From NCBI GenBank assembly GCA_907165275.2, contig OU015666.1, positions 1,394,001 through 1,458,000 of the forward strand: DNA of 64,000 nucleotides, in the 5' to 3' direction. A model generated the notes under the pieces. The model did not search any database. It was not told the origin of the DNA and worked only from the letters and a program-made list of their open reading frames with translations. Source of the DNA: Zygaena filipendulae (Eukaryota; Arthropoda; Insecta; Lepidoptera; Zygaenidae). Position 1 is the stretch's first letter. Each line of letters begins with the position of its first letter. A program made the position numbers and the translations under genes. Positions 45,223 to 55,975 of this stretch are shown here, piece by piece.

Positions 45223-45755
45223 TAAGGCTCGGCGCCCACCGGCGGGACCGGTACGGCTCGGGATTTTTAGGTGACGAACATACCTACCTAGTCGAAAGTT
45301 CTATGGTAACGATCTGCAGGGCAATTATGTAACCTTTGATGCTAACATATTTCAGTTTCATTCAGAAAAATTTATATGATATAATTTATATTTTAATATG
45401 AATAATTAATCATGTTTAGACAGCTTTAACTTTTGAAGTGTCTTTATTTTGGTTGATTGTTAGTTGTCCAAACATAGATATTATTGTAATCGCAAAACCG
45501 CCATGTTTTTGATTGCAACCGAAAAATGATAATGAAAAGTTACGTAATAGCCCCTCTGTAGAGTATTTAAGTCAGACAATGAACATATGTATTTATAAAT
45601 TACTTATGTAACTACGTCGTGCTATCCCAGTACAGATTATACCGCAATTCGACTTCTATTACTATACTATACGAGCTACGTAATTTCAATATAACATTTT
45701 CGTCAACTACAAGTCCCTTGCGGTGCCGGTTTAAGCAGGTGGGCGCCGGGCCTTA
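45223..45755. mobile_element. TIR element, 533 bp
   Basis: TAAGGCTCGGCGCCCACC at left, GGTGGGCGCCGGGCCTTA at right, an 18-bp TIR with one mismatch. Non-coding interior. Confidence 0.65.
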
Positions 45756-45842
45756 GAGTCAAATAATTAATGTTGATGTTTAATTATATTATTATAATGT
45801 TATGTATACGCGATCAGTGCATGGAGCTTTATTTATTACGCA

Positions 45843-46645
45843 GAGAATCCGCGAGACGGTCAAAGTGCGATCGTAATTTTTTACGTTATTTCTCGATATT
45901 TGGGCGACCGAGATTCGCTTAGGCCTTAGAGTATGATAACTTATGGCAGCGAAATTTTTTTTTACACTATATAATTTTCTTACAAGAATTGACAACATTT
46001 CAATTTTAAATAGGTACTTTAAATCGAAAACCATTTCGAGATATTTGTCTAAATATCACCGTACACATTAAAAGACTTTTTTTATTACTTATTTAACGAA
46101 ATATTCAACAAAAACTTCGTGAGGTCCAAAGTTAGGATGTACACCGTAAATATCTTTGCGCTCACTGTATACACCTAAATTAAAAAATGAAGTGTAAAAG
46201 TTATTCTGTCAGACAAAGTTATTTTCGATTTTTTTTAGTGGGGCAAAGGAAATTTATATGTTTATCCTGACATGAACTTTTTAAATTTTGCAACATTTCA
46301 AATTAATTTTTGAATAACTTAGAATGAAAATTTCGGGAAAAAGAAAAATACGTGTCTTCTGGTTTTCTAAATACTATTTAGTTAGCATGAAAAAACATAA
46401 GGAATAAAAATATTGAAATTTTGTCAATTGCTCGCTTACTTAATATTATAGTTAGGTATGTTCTCGTATAGCTAAGTGAAATTATAATTTTTTTTGAGAC
46501 AAAAGGATTCTTGAACCTGAAACTCGTAAGATGTTAACAATATATCGTTTAATTATTTGAAACTATTTGTTTGTGCTATTAATATTTGTAGTATGTATTA
46601 GCGCTATCGATTTGATCGATCGCAATCGACCGTCTCGCGGCTCCT
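45843..46645. mobile_element. Possible TIR element, ~0.8 kb
   Basis: CCGCGAGACGGTCAAAGTGC at left and ATCGACCGTCTCGCGGCTCC at right are inverted copies. Interior AT-rich without recognised protein. Confidence 0.45.
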
Positions 46646-47052
46646 TTATATATTTATAGAAAGGTTATAGAAAGAAGAATAATTTATTTACTGATAACAG
46701 CGACACACAAACTTAACATTTGTATGTATATAACGATGACAAGTTTTTGTATGTTAAAATAATACTCATTCCTGAAGGACTTACCCACACTCCGCTCTTA
46801 CAGTTTTTACTCTTTTCTCACTTCACTTTGTTCAAGTGAATACTTTATTCTAATCTCATATGGGGGAATAGAAATTTTACATTACTTCCATAACAACATT
46901 TTTTAACAAAAGACAATCAATATTTCTGATTATGGACATAATATTTAGAAGAAAAAAAACAGTATATTATGCATACACAAAATCAACACAGATTACAAAA
47001 CGAGTGATATTATAGTATTCTAAACAATCGTCTGACCAGTTAAAATTCAATA

Positions 47053-47460
47053 GGGGACTTGACAATTTTTTTAGATAATAAAAAAATAATAGACACGTAG
47101 ATACGTTTATTTTGCTTTTTCAAAGTAATGAACATATACCCAAGTATATCCAAATAAAGCGTATTAAAGTTTAGGAGTGGGGGCTCGTAACGTCATGTGC
47201 AGGTAAAAACTGTACCTGCTTGTGACGTCCCGCGACATTTAGAAAGAAAGAAAGAAAAGGCATTTATTTGGACACAGAGACATCACAATTACAATTATTT
47301 TATAAAAACGTGATTTAACAAAAAAAGGTATATAGTTATATATATGACAATATTATGAGAAATTTCGACCCAACGTTTCTCCGTTATTTTTTGCTTACGT
47401 AAAAAAAAATAAAAAATACGTGTCTATTATTTTTTAAAAAACAAAAAATTTGTCTAAATA
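47053..47460. mobile_element. MITE family A copy, interrupted
   Basis: Family A ends flank a (GAAA)n-led insert at ~47240-47365 (AAAGAAAAGGCATTTATTTGG), a SINE-like tail. Confidence 0.55.
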
Positions 47461-48892
47461 ACCAATTAATTTATCTCATTTTATGAACACACAAATATCA
47501 AACATATTGTGTGAAACCCTTTTAGTTTTCATTAATTTGTAATTAGGCCCGTGCACTGCTGCGCCCAATTCGACTGAGAGCATTTTTATTTTACGATCAT
47601 TAATATATATCATATTACTTTAAGTACATAATCTATGTATACTTATTTAATAAAATGTGAAAGTTTTCTGGAATGTATAGGTATCCATTTAATGTTAAAG
47701 TTAACACTATTGTATAACAATGTGTTAGATACATAGATGCTTCCTACAATCTAATCTTACATGTCTGTTTGAATTGTAAATAACTTATATCATGGGTCAA
47801 ATTTAAACTTGAAAATGTTAAAAAAAAAAACTTAATATTGCGCGAGTGAAACCGCGGACTACAAGGTAGTACTAAAAATAATAATGATTATCATCGTCTT
47901 AAGGCGTAAAATTAAGGTCAGACTAGCGTCGTTCGCTAAAATACATCATGATATCTCCTTAAAATTATTTATAAAGATATCGACAGAAGGATATAAAATA
48001 GGGTGAATAGTAACTTAGATGATAATTTTGCATTGTTTCCATATAATATTATAATGTTTGATTGAAAACTGGTCGTTTTTGGCACTTTTTATCTAAACTT
48101 TATCAAGTTTAAATACTAGGTACAGAATCGTGAATCAGTCATTCAAGACAAAGCATTTTATATGTATATATGTTGTTTTTTCTTTTGTGTAAGTATAAGG
48201 CCATCTATAAAATTAAAATTCATGCAAGTTCGTTATGATCATTGATTAGTATTTACCCTGTTTTACATAATATATCCTCATATTAATTTATTTTAAAACG
48301 AAATATCTTTGTAAATACATATTATGTTTTTATTTTTGCGGATGAGGCTGATTTCACCCCTGTAGGGCCTTGAGTGAACGAGGCACAAACTTATCTCTGA
48401 TGACTTTAAAAGTAAACGTATTATAAATTGTAAGGTTCTATTCATCTGGCTGTATAGTTTTAATTTCTTTGCTTTGGTCAAATGACGAAGATATCATAAG
48501 AGTTTTTTATAAGTTCTTCCTTTGCGAAAATAGTATCATAATAATATAGTGGTGGCGATTGTGTCTTTATATTTATATCATGGACTTACGCACATAGTGC
48601 ATAGTTGTAAGAAATTTCTAAATATGCAGTTTATGGGTGCTATAGACTGCAAAATATTTTTCGAAGCTCCAATACAGCACCGTACCATAAAAATTATTAT
48701 TTTTTAAACAAAAAATTAAAATATGAAACTAAATTACGGAAGCGCCATTTTCGAAAAAAAATTTCTCGATATATTTTTTTTTAATAATGTTTTTTTGTTT
48801 CATCACAAATATTTTCCAATGGCGGCTTTCCAAAAGAATCAAGGTGAGGACTTTTGACGTGATTTGAGCAGGGATCTGGGGATCTGTTTTAC
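47461..48892. other. Intergenic, no gene seen
   Basis: AT-rich; a Helitron 3' remnant (GCGAGTGAAACCGCGGACTA) lies near 47840. Short reading frames at 48293 and 48729 are not recognisable. Confidence 0.45.
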
Positions 48893-49215
48893 AAATTAGT
48901 TTATCGTGATTAATAATGTGTAAATGTAGTGGATTTTGCATAATAGTCATCCGTTAATGGTGAAAAGTGTGCAGAAACAGTAAATTAAGATGAAATGGTG
49001 TGTTGGTTGGGAGGTTCTCGTTTTACTATACAACTTCCCATAGAGCGTTCTATTAAGGTTGAATTGTGAAGAGTTGCTGCCAAAAGTTCAGATAAAACAT
49101 CGAAATGAATTTCATTTCGATGTAAATGGCTTCAGAAGAAAAAAACATTTGAATGGGCTGTATGAACTAAGCTTCCTACACCTTCCCCGAATGGGGTAAA
49201 CTTTACCAAAAAAAA
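48893..49215 (-). repeat. Dispersed repeat family G, copy 2
   Basis: Reverse complement of 5811-6100: CAAATTAGTTTATCGTGATT at left and GGGGTAAACTTTACC at right. Confidence 0.6.
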
Positions 49216-50431
49216 AGGTTCAAGATATTTATACAATTTTTTTTTTTCCACAAATCAGTAATAGTATTTTTAATAAATCGGCATAAACTAGAACAAATTC
49301 TTATAATGAATGCGTGACAGGCAAACACAATCGCCAAATATGCAATTTATAAATCCAAATTAAAGAAAAAAAAAATGTTTTAGTTGGTTTTACATAATAT
49401 TTTATATGTATAACACCCAATTTACTTATAGGTAACGCTGTATTATAAACTTTACAACTCAATATTTTGAGTTTTTTAATTAAGTTGTAGCAATTTAAAA
49501 AATAGATATATTAAGTTATTGCTAAGTCTTAGATTGTACTTTGTGTTTTTAGTGAAGTGTTTTGTGAATAACTAATGCAGTTTCACAGTTGGAATGTTGT
49601 TGTTGACTGTACCTTGCGTTTGGTAACACTACAGGCTTTTAATAATAATAATTCATTATGTTGGAAATGTAAGTTCCCTAGTTATGTTTATGTGAATGGA
49701 ATAATTCCGACTGAAACCCTCCAGTCGTAATATTCAGTTGTCCGATTACATATTTTATAATGTAGATCGCATAACCTTGTCATTGTCTGGTGTACATACA
49801 TAGTGATTAGTGACCTTGGTAATAAGAAATTGTTAGCGAATAAAATTGAGTTCATTAAATTGAAGTTTTTTTTTACATATTGGCAACACGATAGTTTCTT
49901 TAAAAAAAAAAACTACAATGCAAAGAATGCTTGCGCCGCGCCGCCCAGAAATGTCTAAGCTTTTGTCATTGATTGCTTTTTGTCATAAAGTTTAAAGTGC
50001 GCTACAGAATTTTCATCTAAAGTTAGTAATAATTACATTATTTTACGTATTCTACTGCTGATATCTTATTTAATGATTTATGTTAGATTTTTTATAGTTT
50101 CCCTGCCATTAGCATGAATTGGTCCCACGACACCTGACACAGCTGTCGGGTACACTTCGTAGAAACCAAGGGTAGAAATGATAGAAGGGGCATCAACTAT
50201 GGAAACAAATGAGAAATAGTGTTGGCATTTTTGTACATAAAATATTCATCACGCACAAAAACATTAAAGAAATGTATTAAACGTCTTTTTGGTTGCGTTT
50301 TTATTTAGTCAATCTTTTCAAAGTTCAGTTTAGGGCATATCATGGAAACTATATTTGGGATGCCAGCAACGGAAGTTTTGGGAAAGTTAGAGAACTTTCT
50401 TTGCAAGTTCTGTGACGCACCTGTGCCACTT
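49216..50431. other. Intergenic, no gene seen
   Basis: AT-rich with no recognised element; near 50350 a short GC-balanced stretch codes for nothing I recognise. Confidence 0.45.
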
Positions 50432-50614
50432 ACGGCCGCGCTCAGAGTCGTTTTAATGATTACTTAATTTTATGTAAGGATTTTTAAAACAAAATTGCCG
50501 CAGAGTCGTTCATCAAATTAATGTTAATTGGCATTTAACTAAGTGCAGCAATTACACGGTTTCTTTAGTTAATGTTTTCTTTGTGGTGCTATCACTAACA
50601 ATAATATTATTTCA

Positions 50615-52121
50615 TCACTCCGCCTGTACAATATCCAACTTGCTAACATTGCTGTTCCGTCGCTTGGCGGCGCCATCTTGCGGCGCGGCCCGCTTCACCG
50701 CCTCGCCGGGGTCGGTGTTGCCAGTGTACTCGATCACGATGTCCTGTGTGGGTATATCCAGGAGCAGTTTGTCGAACGTGCTGCTATTTCTATGCAACTC
50801 TTGTTTGTCATCTGTCGACGAACGAATTTCATTCATAGTAATAATGACACTTCACAACACAAATCCACTTGATCCGACACCAAGCTAATTAGCTTGTGTC
50901 GCGGAAACCAAGCCTACATAATATTATTACATAGTATAAGTATTAGTGCAAATGCATCCTTTTTCATTTAAATTAGTTTCAGTTCACACAATCATACTTT
51001 CATCTAGACATCTATACAACTAAATTAAATTGAAGTGTCTGTAATTCCAAATTAACTTTCACTAAATGCATAATATGAAAGTATATACGGTAGGTACTAA
51101 TATAAAAAATCAATTTTTAAATTAGTATTATTATTTTTATTTTATAATTATTTTCTCAGTCTGTCTGTCTGTTTGTTCTGGCTAATCTCTAAAACGGCAG
51201 ATAACTGTTGTTACAAGGAGTAACTTAGGCTACTTTTATTTTAGAAAAAATACACTTAGTTTTTTCGAGTTTGTTCACGCCACGCTTTTGTGATAACTGT
51301 ACGTATTTTGATTGCTGTACGTATAATTTTTACAATTACAATTTGCTAAATCTTTACTCCGGGATACACAGTGTCCTATGTATAAATGTAGAACATTAAA
51401 ACTGTGTGCCAAATAGTCGAAATCTTTTATGCGTCGACTGAGTAACAAAAAACCGAACATCTTCGTAAGTATTACCTAAGTTGATGTTTCTATTGGTTTA
51501 GTAACGGCCGCACTAGAGTAGTTTTAATGATTACTTAATTTTAAAAATAAAAAGTTTTACTTAACTAAATTTAACCTTATTAGTTAAATGCCAATCAACA
51601 TTAATTTAATGAACGTCTCCGAGAGCGGCAGTTTTGTTTTTTAATAATCATTTAAACGACTTGGCCGTAAGGAATTTACTACAGTAATAACAATCTCGGA
51701 AATATCAAAGCATTTATTTAACAATAAAGGAGAACATTTTATTATTTCAAAACTAACTGTAAGAGAGTAAAAACAGAAAAAATATAAATTTAATAAAAGA
51801 AAAATAATAACAATGAAATCGACGCGGCTGACACTTCGGAGGGAAAGAAAAATCAAATTTGTAAATTACCATCGCTTAAAATCCCTTGACGAGCGCCCTT
51901 ATCAAATTAAACTTACAATTATTGAGTATACCTATCTAACAACCATGTGAGTGTACAGTCTACGCTAGCTACCTCTGTAGTGGCTAATGCTAACCGGGCG
52001 AGGTTCTCTGCTTCATGAGCTGCTTGAGGCGGAACTCCTCCTGAGCTTGGCGCTGCCGGCGTCGCCGCTCGGCCCGCGCCTCCTCGCTGCAGCCCGCGCC
52101 CGCGCCCGACTGCTCCCCGCC
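50615..52121 (-). CDS. Unrecognised gene, two 3' exons
   Basis: Exon 52121-51995 (acceptor TGTAACAG) reads GGEQSGAGAG and a basic stretch ending EEFRLKQLMKQRTSP, with nearly all third positions G or C. Donor CCCG|GTTAGC is phase 1 and weak. The acceptor TCGTCGACAG at 50812 continues in phase to exon 50811-50615: DDKQELHRNSSTFDKLLLDI, PTQDIVIEYTGNTDPGEAVK, ending SKLDIVQAE and a stop. If unspliced, the second exon could start at the ATG at 50836 as a 73-codon frame. I do not recognise the family. Upstream exons should lie further right; the frame at 55915-55833 is a candidate first exon, but a linking exon is missing. Confidence 0.45.
50862..50925 (-). mobile_element. SINE fragment
   Basis: AGCTTGTGTCGCGGAAACCA matches the body of the SINE at 8690-8935. 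Confidence 0.45.
51506..51668. mobile_element. MITE family C, partial copy
   Basis: GGCCGCACTAGAGTAGTTTT at left, GAGAGCGGCAGTTTTGTTTT, then ACGACTTGGCCGTAA at right. Confidence 0.6.
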
Positions 52122-52222
52122 CTGTTACAATATCAGTCACTTACTGAAATACTGACTCGTTTACATCCTCTCCCACGAGGCACCGGCACCGAGTCATTCC
52201 CAGTCGTTCCCATCGCCGGTGC

Positions 52223-52374
52223 CCATTTGTGACAAAAGCTGCCATTTTTGACAAAAGCTGCCATTTGTGACAAAAGCTGCCATTTGTGACAAAAGCTGCC
52301 ATTTGTGACAAAAGCTGCCATTTGTGACAAAAGCTACCATTTGTGACAAAAGCTGCCATTTGTGAGAAACGCTC
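52223..52374 (+). repeat. 19-bp minisatellite, eight units
   Basis: Unit CCATTTGTGACAAAAGCTG; units 1, 3-5 and 7 identical, units 2, 6 and 8 with one to four changes. It lies ~100 bases upstream of the exon at 52121 and makes spurious frames (SFCHKWQL repeats) on minus. Confidence 0.95.
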
Positions 52375-52379
52375 GCATT

Positions 52380-53635
52380 CACGTAGTGATTACCTTCTCT
52401 CTGCTCGCATTAGTATTATTAAGAAACATTGTCATTGGCAAATTATAATTAAAGACACCATTATTAAAGAAGAAAAAGAAGACATACTCCCATTTGTGAC
52501 AATTACTATATAATATCTTGCTCGTAACGCACACGTCCAAATCATTCCATCAATTATTTATTTAAGTATTATTCTATATTATGCCATGTCACACGTATCG
52601 TGACGCGTCCGTTACATGCTATAAAAAGTTTTTTCTGTTTTCTAACGACGATTTGCTATAACCTCATTTGAAATCGAATAGAGTTGAGTTGGAGGGCTAA
52701 ATTGCGTTGTATATTCTGTATTTTGTGGCACACCGCACACGTCGCAGTAATAGAAGTACTTCTCAGTAGGTACCTTTTCAATTTTCTTCTATTTCTCAAA
52801 AACCTACATCTAAAGATATCGTGTTTTTGTGGCTATGAGTGTATGTCAGTTTATGTAAAGAGATCAGCTGTTAATGTTATGAGTTTTGATGATTTGAGGG
52901 CAACTACTAGCGACTTAGGTAATAACAAATAAGAAAAACCAAAAATCCTATTAAGGTGCATCGTCACGTCGGTGTTAGTTTTCATACGTAATTCGATATT
53001 TTTTTTACAGTCGTACCTCAATTATAAAACACTATTATAATATTTTTTCTTATCTCATGATTATTAAAATCTACTAAAATACATTATTAATAAAAATAAA
53101 TTACTTAATAATTTTTTTTACATTTTTTTCCCCGAGCAGATCTTAGAACTGGCGATATCGGAAAAACTGTAGTACCCATGTTACTAATTAGATACAGCAC
53201 ATAAAAAGCAGCTATAGTTTAAGAAAATATCTATTCAAATTCGTACGAAAACTAGCCCGACGATCCTCCTTACACAAAAAAAAAAAACAAAAAAACAACG
53301 TTAAAAACAAAACATACCAATGAAACATTTGATATACTCAAACAGTTTATTTTTAACACACAGCATAATCAAATCACACTGATATAATATTATTATCTAC
53401 TCGTTATACTAATGCCCGTATTTATAAACATCACTCAAACTGGATACGCCTCTCAAGTCTCAACATACATATTCTGTCTCGCTTATTGCGCTAGACAATA
53501 AAGATGAATACTAGAGAGCGTATCAAGTTATAATAGTGTTTATAATTACGGGTGTATATTAAGTGTGTACAGTCAACATCAAGAAGATGTAAACTTTATC
53601 ACTATTGCAATAAGATTCAACGATTGTCAATTAAA
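52380..53635. other. Intronic or intergenic, no gene seen
   Basis: AT-rich. No recognised element besides A-rich runs near 53277. Confidence 0.4.
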
Positions 53636-53872
53636 TGGACGCAGATAAGCAATAACATGTTGACCCACAAAATTAAGTTATTGATTCAGAACAATTTATT
53701 GAGAGTTGTGGAACGTTTTTTAATTATGTGTTTACCTTATTACATTGCTGAAATATGTAACTAAATATTGAACATAAAAAATGTTGACACAAAATGGCGC
53801 TATACTTTTAAAACACGATTTACTCAAAATTTCTCCAATGTGGGTTAACACACTATTGCTTATCTATGTCCA
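53636..53872 (+). mobile_element. MITE family B, copy 2
   Basis: TGGACGCAGATAAGCAATAA at left; TATTGCTTATCTATGTCCA at right; 237 bp. Confidence 0.8.
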
Positions 53873-55004
53873 AATAGTGGTCAACTGGTCACATATTTCT
53901 GATCCTGACTCTACACTACGTACACAACACGTAACAATTTCACAAGAAAATCGTGAATTTGGCGACTCCATCCGTAACTCTAACGCAATTTTCGGCACTG
54001 AAACCAAATTTAAAATTTTATCTCCGTTTTTTTTAGTTCATTTCTAAAAACTATCATAAAACTGCAAAGGTCCTTCCACCGTCTCAAAAATTCTTAGCGT
54101 ACATCTTTCAAGTTTCGTCCATTCAAATTTGTACTTTACACACTGTACGGAAAGTCGAAATTACAATGAACGTTTAGATGTAGGCGTTATTACGACCGTA
54201 CGAGACCTATAGGCCCCAAATAGTGTATGTAATGAAATCATACATTTTTTAAATTCTAAATTTATGTATTTCAGTACCGATTTCGCGTAGAAAATTAAGA
54301 TTAGTTTAAAAAATTACGAACGATATCACCACCATCGTTCGTTAATTAAAAAAAAGTCATTTCCTAGTTGCGTCCGGCAACTAATAAGCTATAACATGAG
54401 AAATTCGTTTTAAATTATCGAGTATAAAAAAACAAGTAAAACCACAAGCAACAGTAAAAAAACATTGTATAATTTTTATTACTACATAATATTATTTAAC
54501 AATTTCAAAATGGCAAGTACCTACTTATTTGCCATCGCTATAAAAAACTTAACTAATTGAGATAAAACGATGTTTCCTCAACCACTTCCAAACTCCAATG
54601 ACTTAATTCATATACGTAGTCTTGAGTTAAAACCAGGGACACTTATTAAAAAGAGATATTATTTGATTCTCGCCATATGAAATTAATATAACATTAATTA
54701 ATTATCGACGTAATGATCCAATAAAATACATTAGGAAACTGAGCGCTAAGAAACCTTATTACATACTAAAGGGATCATACCTAAAGGTCATTCACCCCAC
54801 TAAGCCTTCGTTTTTAAAGGTTTTTTTCTTCTTTAATGTCTATATTTTTATTACTTACATGGGGTAGCTGAACATGGAACTTGTTATAATAAAAAATCAA
54901 CGTATATTGTGCCTGGGCATGCTCGAACGAGTTTAGTACATAGAAATCAACCTTCACGAATATAAGGTCGAGATTTCATTGTGCGTATACGGTATATCGT
55001 AAGT

Positions 55005-55106
55005 GCAGGAAGAACCTGGCACAAGGACGCGGTGAATGCGAGCAAATGGAGACTGATGAAGGAGGCCTTTGCTATTAGGCACACAGAACATAAAAAAGGG
55101 AGCTAA
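55005..55106 (+). pseudogene. Non-LTR retrotransposon C-terminal fragment
   Basis: Reads AGRTWHKDAVNASKWRLMKE and ends with FAIRHTEHKKGS plus a stop. The W-x(9)-W spacing and the following EAFA..HT resemble the C-terminal end of insect LINE polyproteins; a related piece lies at 61703-61789. Confidence 0.45.
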
Positions 55107-55342
55107 CTTGTTACCCTAATCCAAATATTATGTTTTTCTAAATATATAGGCTAAGAAATAAAAACCGTAGGTGCAATGAAAACTCGACCTTATTTCTTTG
55201 ATCTGTGTTGTTTTGTTGTTTTACTTTGTGTCGAGAGTGGTCGAGTGGTTCTCTTCATTTTTTGTGGGCTTAAATTATGTTCTTCGTTTAACCATATAAC
55301 GTTTATCTATACATATAAAATATTGAAATATTAATTAAATAC

Positions 55343-55549
55343 GTGAACTTCGATTCCACTAATTCCATCACTACTTTAATAGAGAAGAACATTAATTCAG
55401 AAAAGAATGCTTTTCAACAACCAATCAATCTTCAATCGGTACCATCTCCTTCCAAACTGCAGACCATGAGACTTCCCAGCCCCATACCTATCTTCACAAA
55501 GGTACCTCTTTCGTTATACGAATTGCTAAGGACTGGTATGACCAGCTAG
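55343..55549 (+). other. Short open frame of unknown status
   Basis: GTG-initiated 68-codon frame, internal LQSVPSPSKLQTMRLPSPIP; composition is less AT-rich than the flanks and a CACAAAG|GTACCT donor-like site lies inside. No family recognised; could be an exon or a transposon remnant. Confidence 0.2.
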
Positions 55550-55832
55550 CTGCTAGAGTTTCTGTTTCCTGGTCCTGAAAGCTATAAGTTATGATTCAGA
55601 TCTAAATTTGAAACGACTGAATACAAATAAATGTCACGAGAATTTGCCATCAAGCGCGATAATTGACTACAATTAAATGTTGACCAATAAGTTTAAAAAA
55701 AAACTTCCAATCAAGATACTGATCTAGTTGTACCATATTCTTGGGATTAAATGAATTTGAGAAAAGATATAATGACCTACTTTCCAAAGTTATATATGTT
55801 AATATTATAAGAATGTAACATAAAACAATTAC

Positions 55833-55915
55833 CATTCATAATTCCTTAAATCTAAGCGTCCGCCAGCGAGCCGCGGGTCCACACTCTCGTCGTAGGCACA
55901 ACCACTGAACAACAT
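55833..55915 (-). CDS. Possible first exon of a downstream gene, or continuation past the RAD52-like stop
   Basis: ATG at 55915 encodes MLFSGCAYDESVDPRLAGGR then LDLRNYE and a TG|GTAATT donor (phase 2). It is in the same frame as the RAD52-like C-terminal exon, with only the TAG at 55978-55976 between them and no other stop. It begins 60 bases after that stop. It could be a separate gene's start exon, a second cistron, or stop-codon readthrough sequence. Confidence 0.4.
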
Positions 55916-55975
55916 TAGATTCACCAACCACTCAGTATCGCTCGGCCCTCGCGCGCGGCGCCGCCCGCGACCCGC

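Noticed and set aside
52133..52382. Repeat protein SFCHKWQL on minus
   Set aside because: It is the 19-bp minisatellite read in three frames, with no start context or conservation cue.
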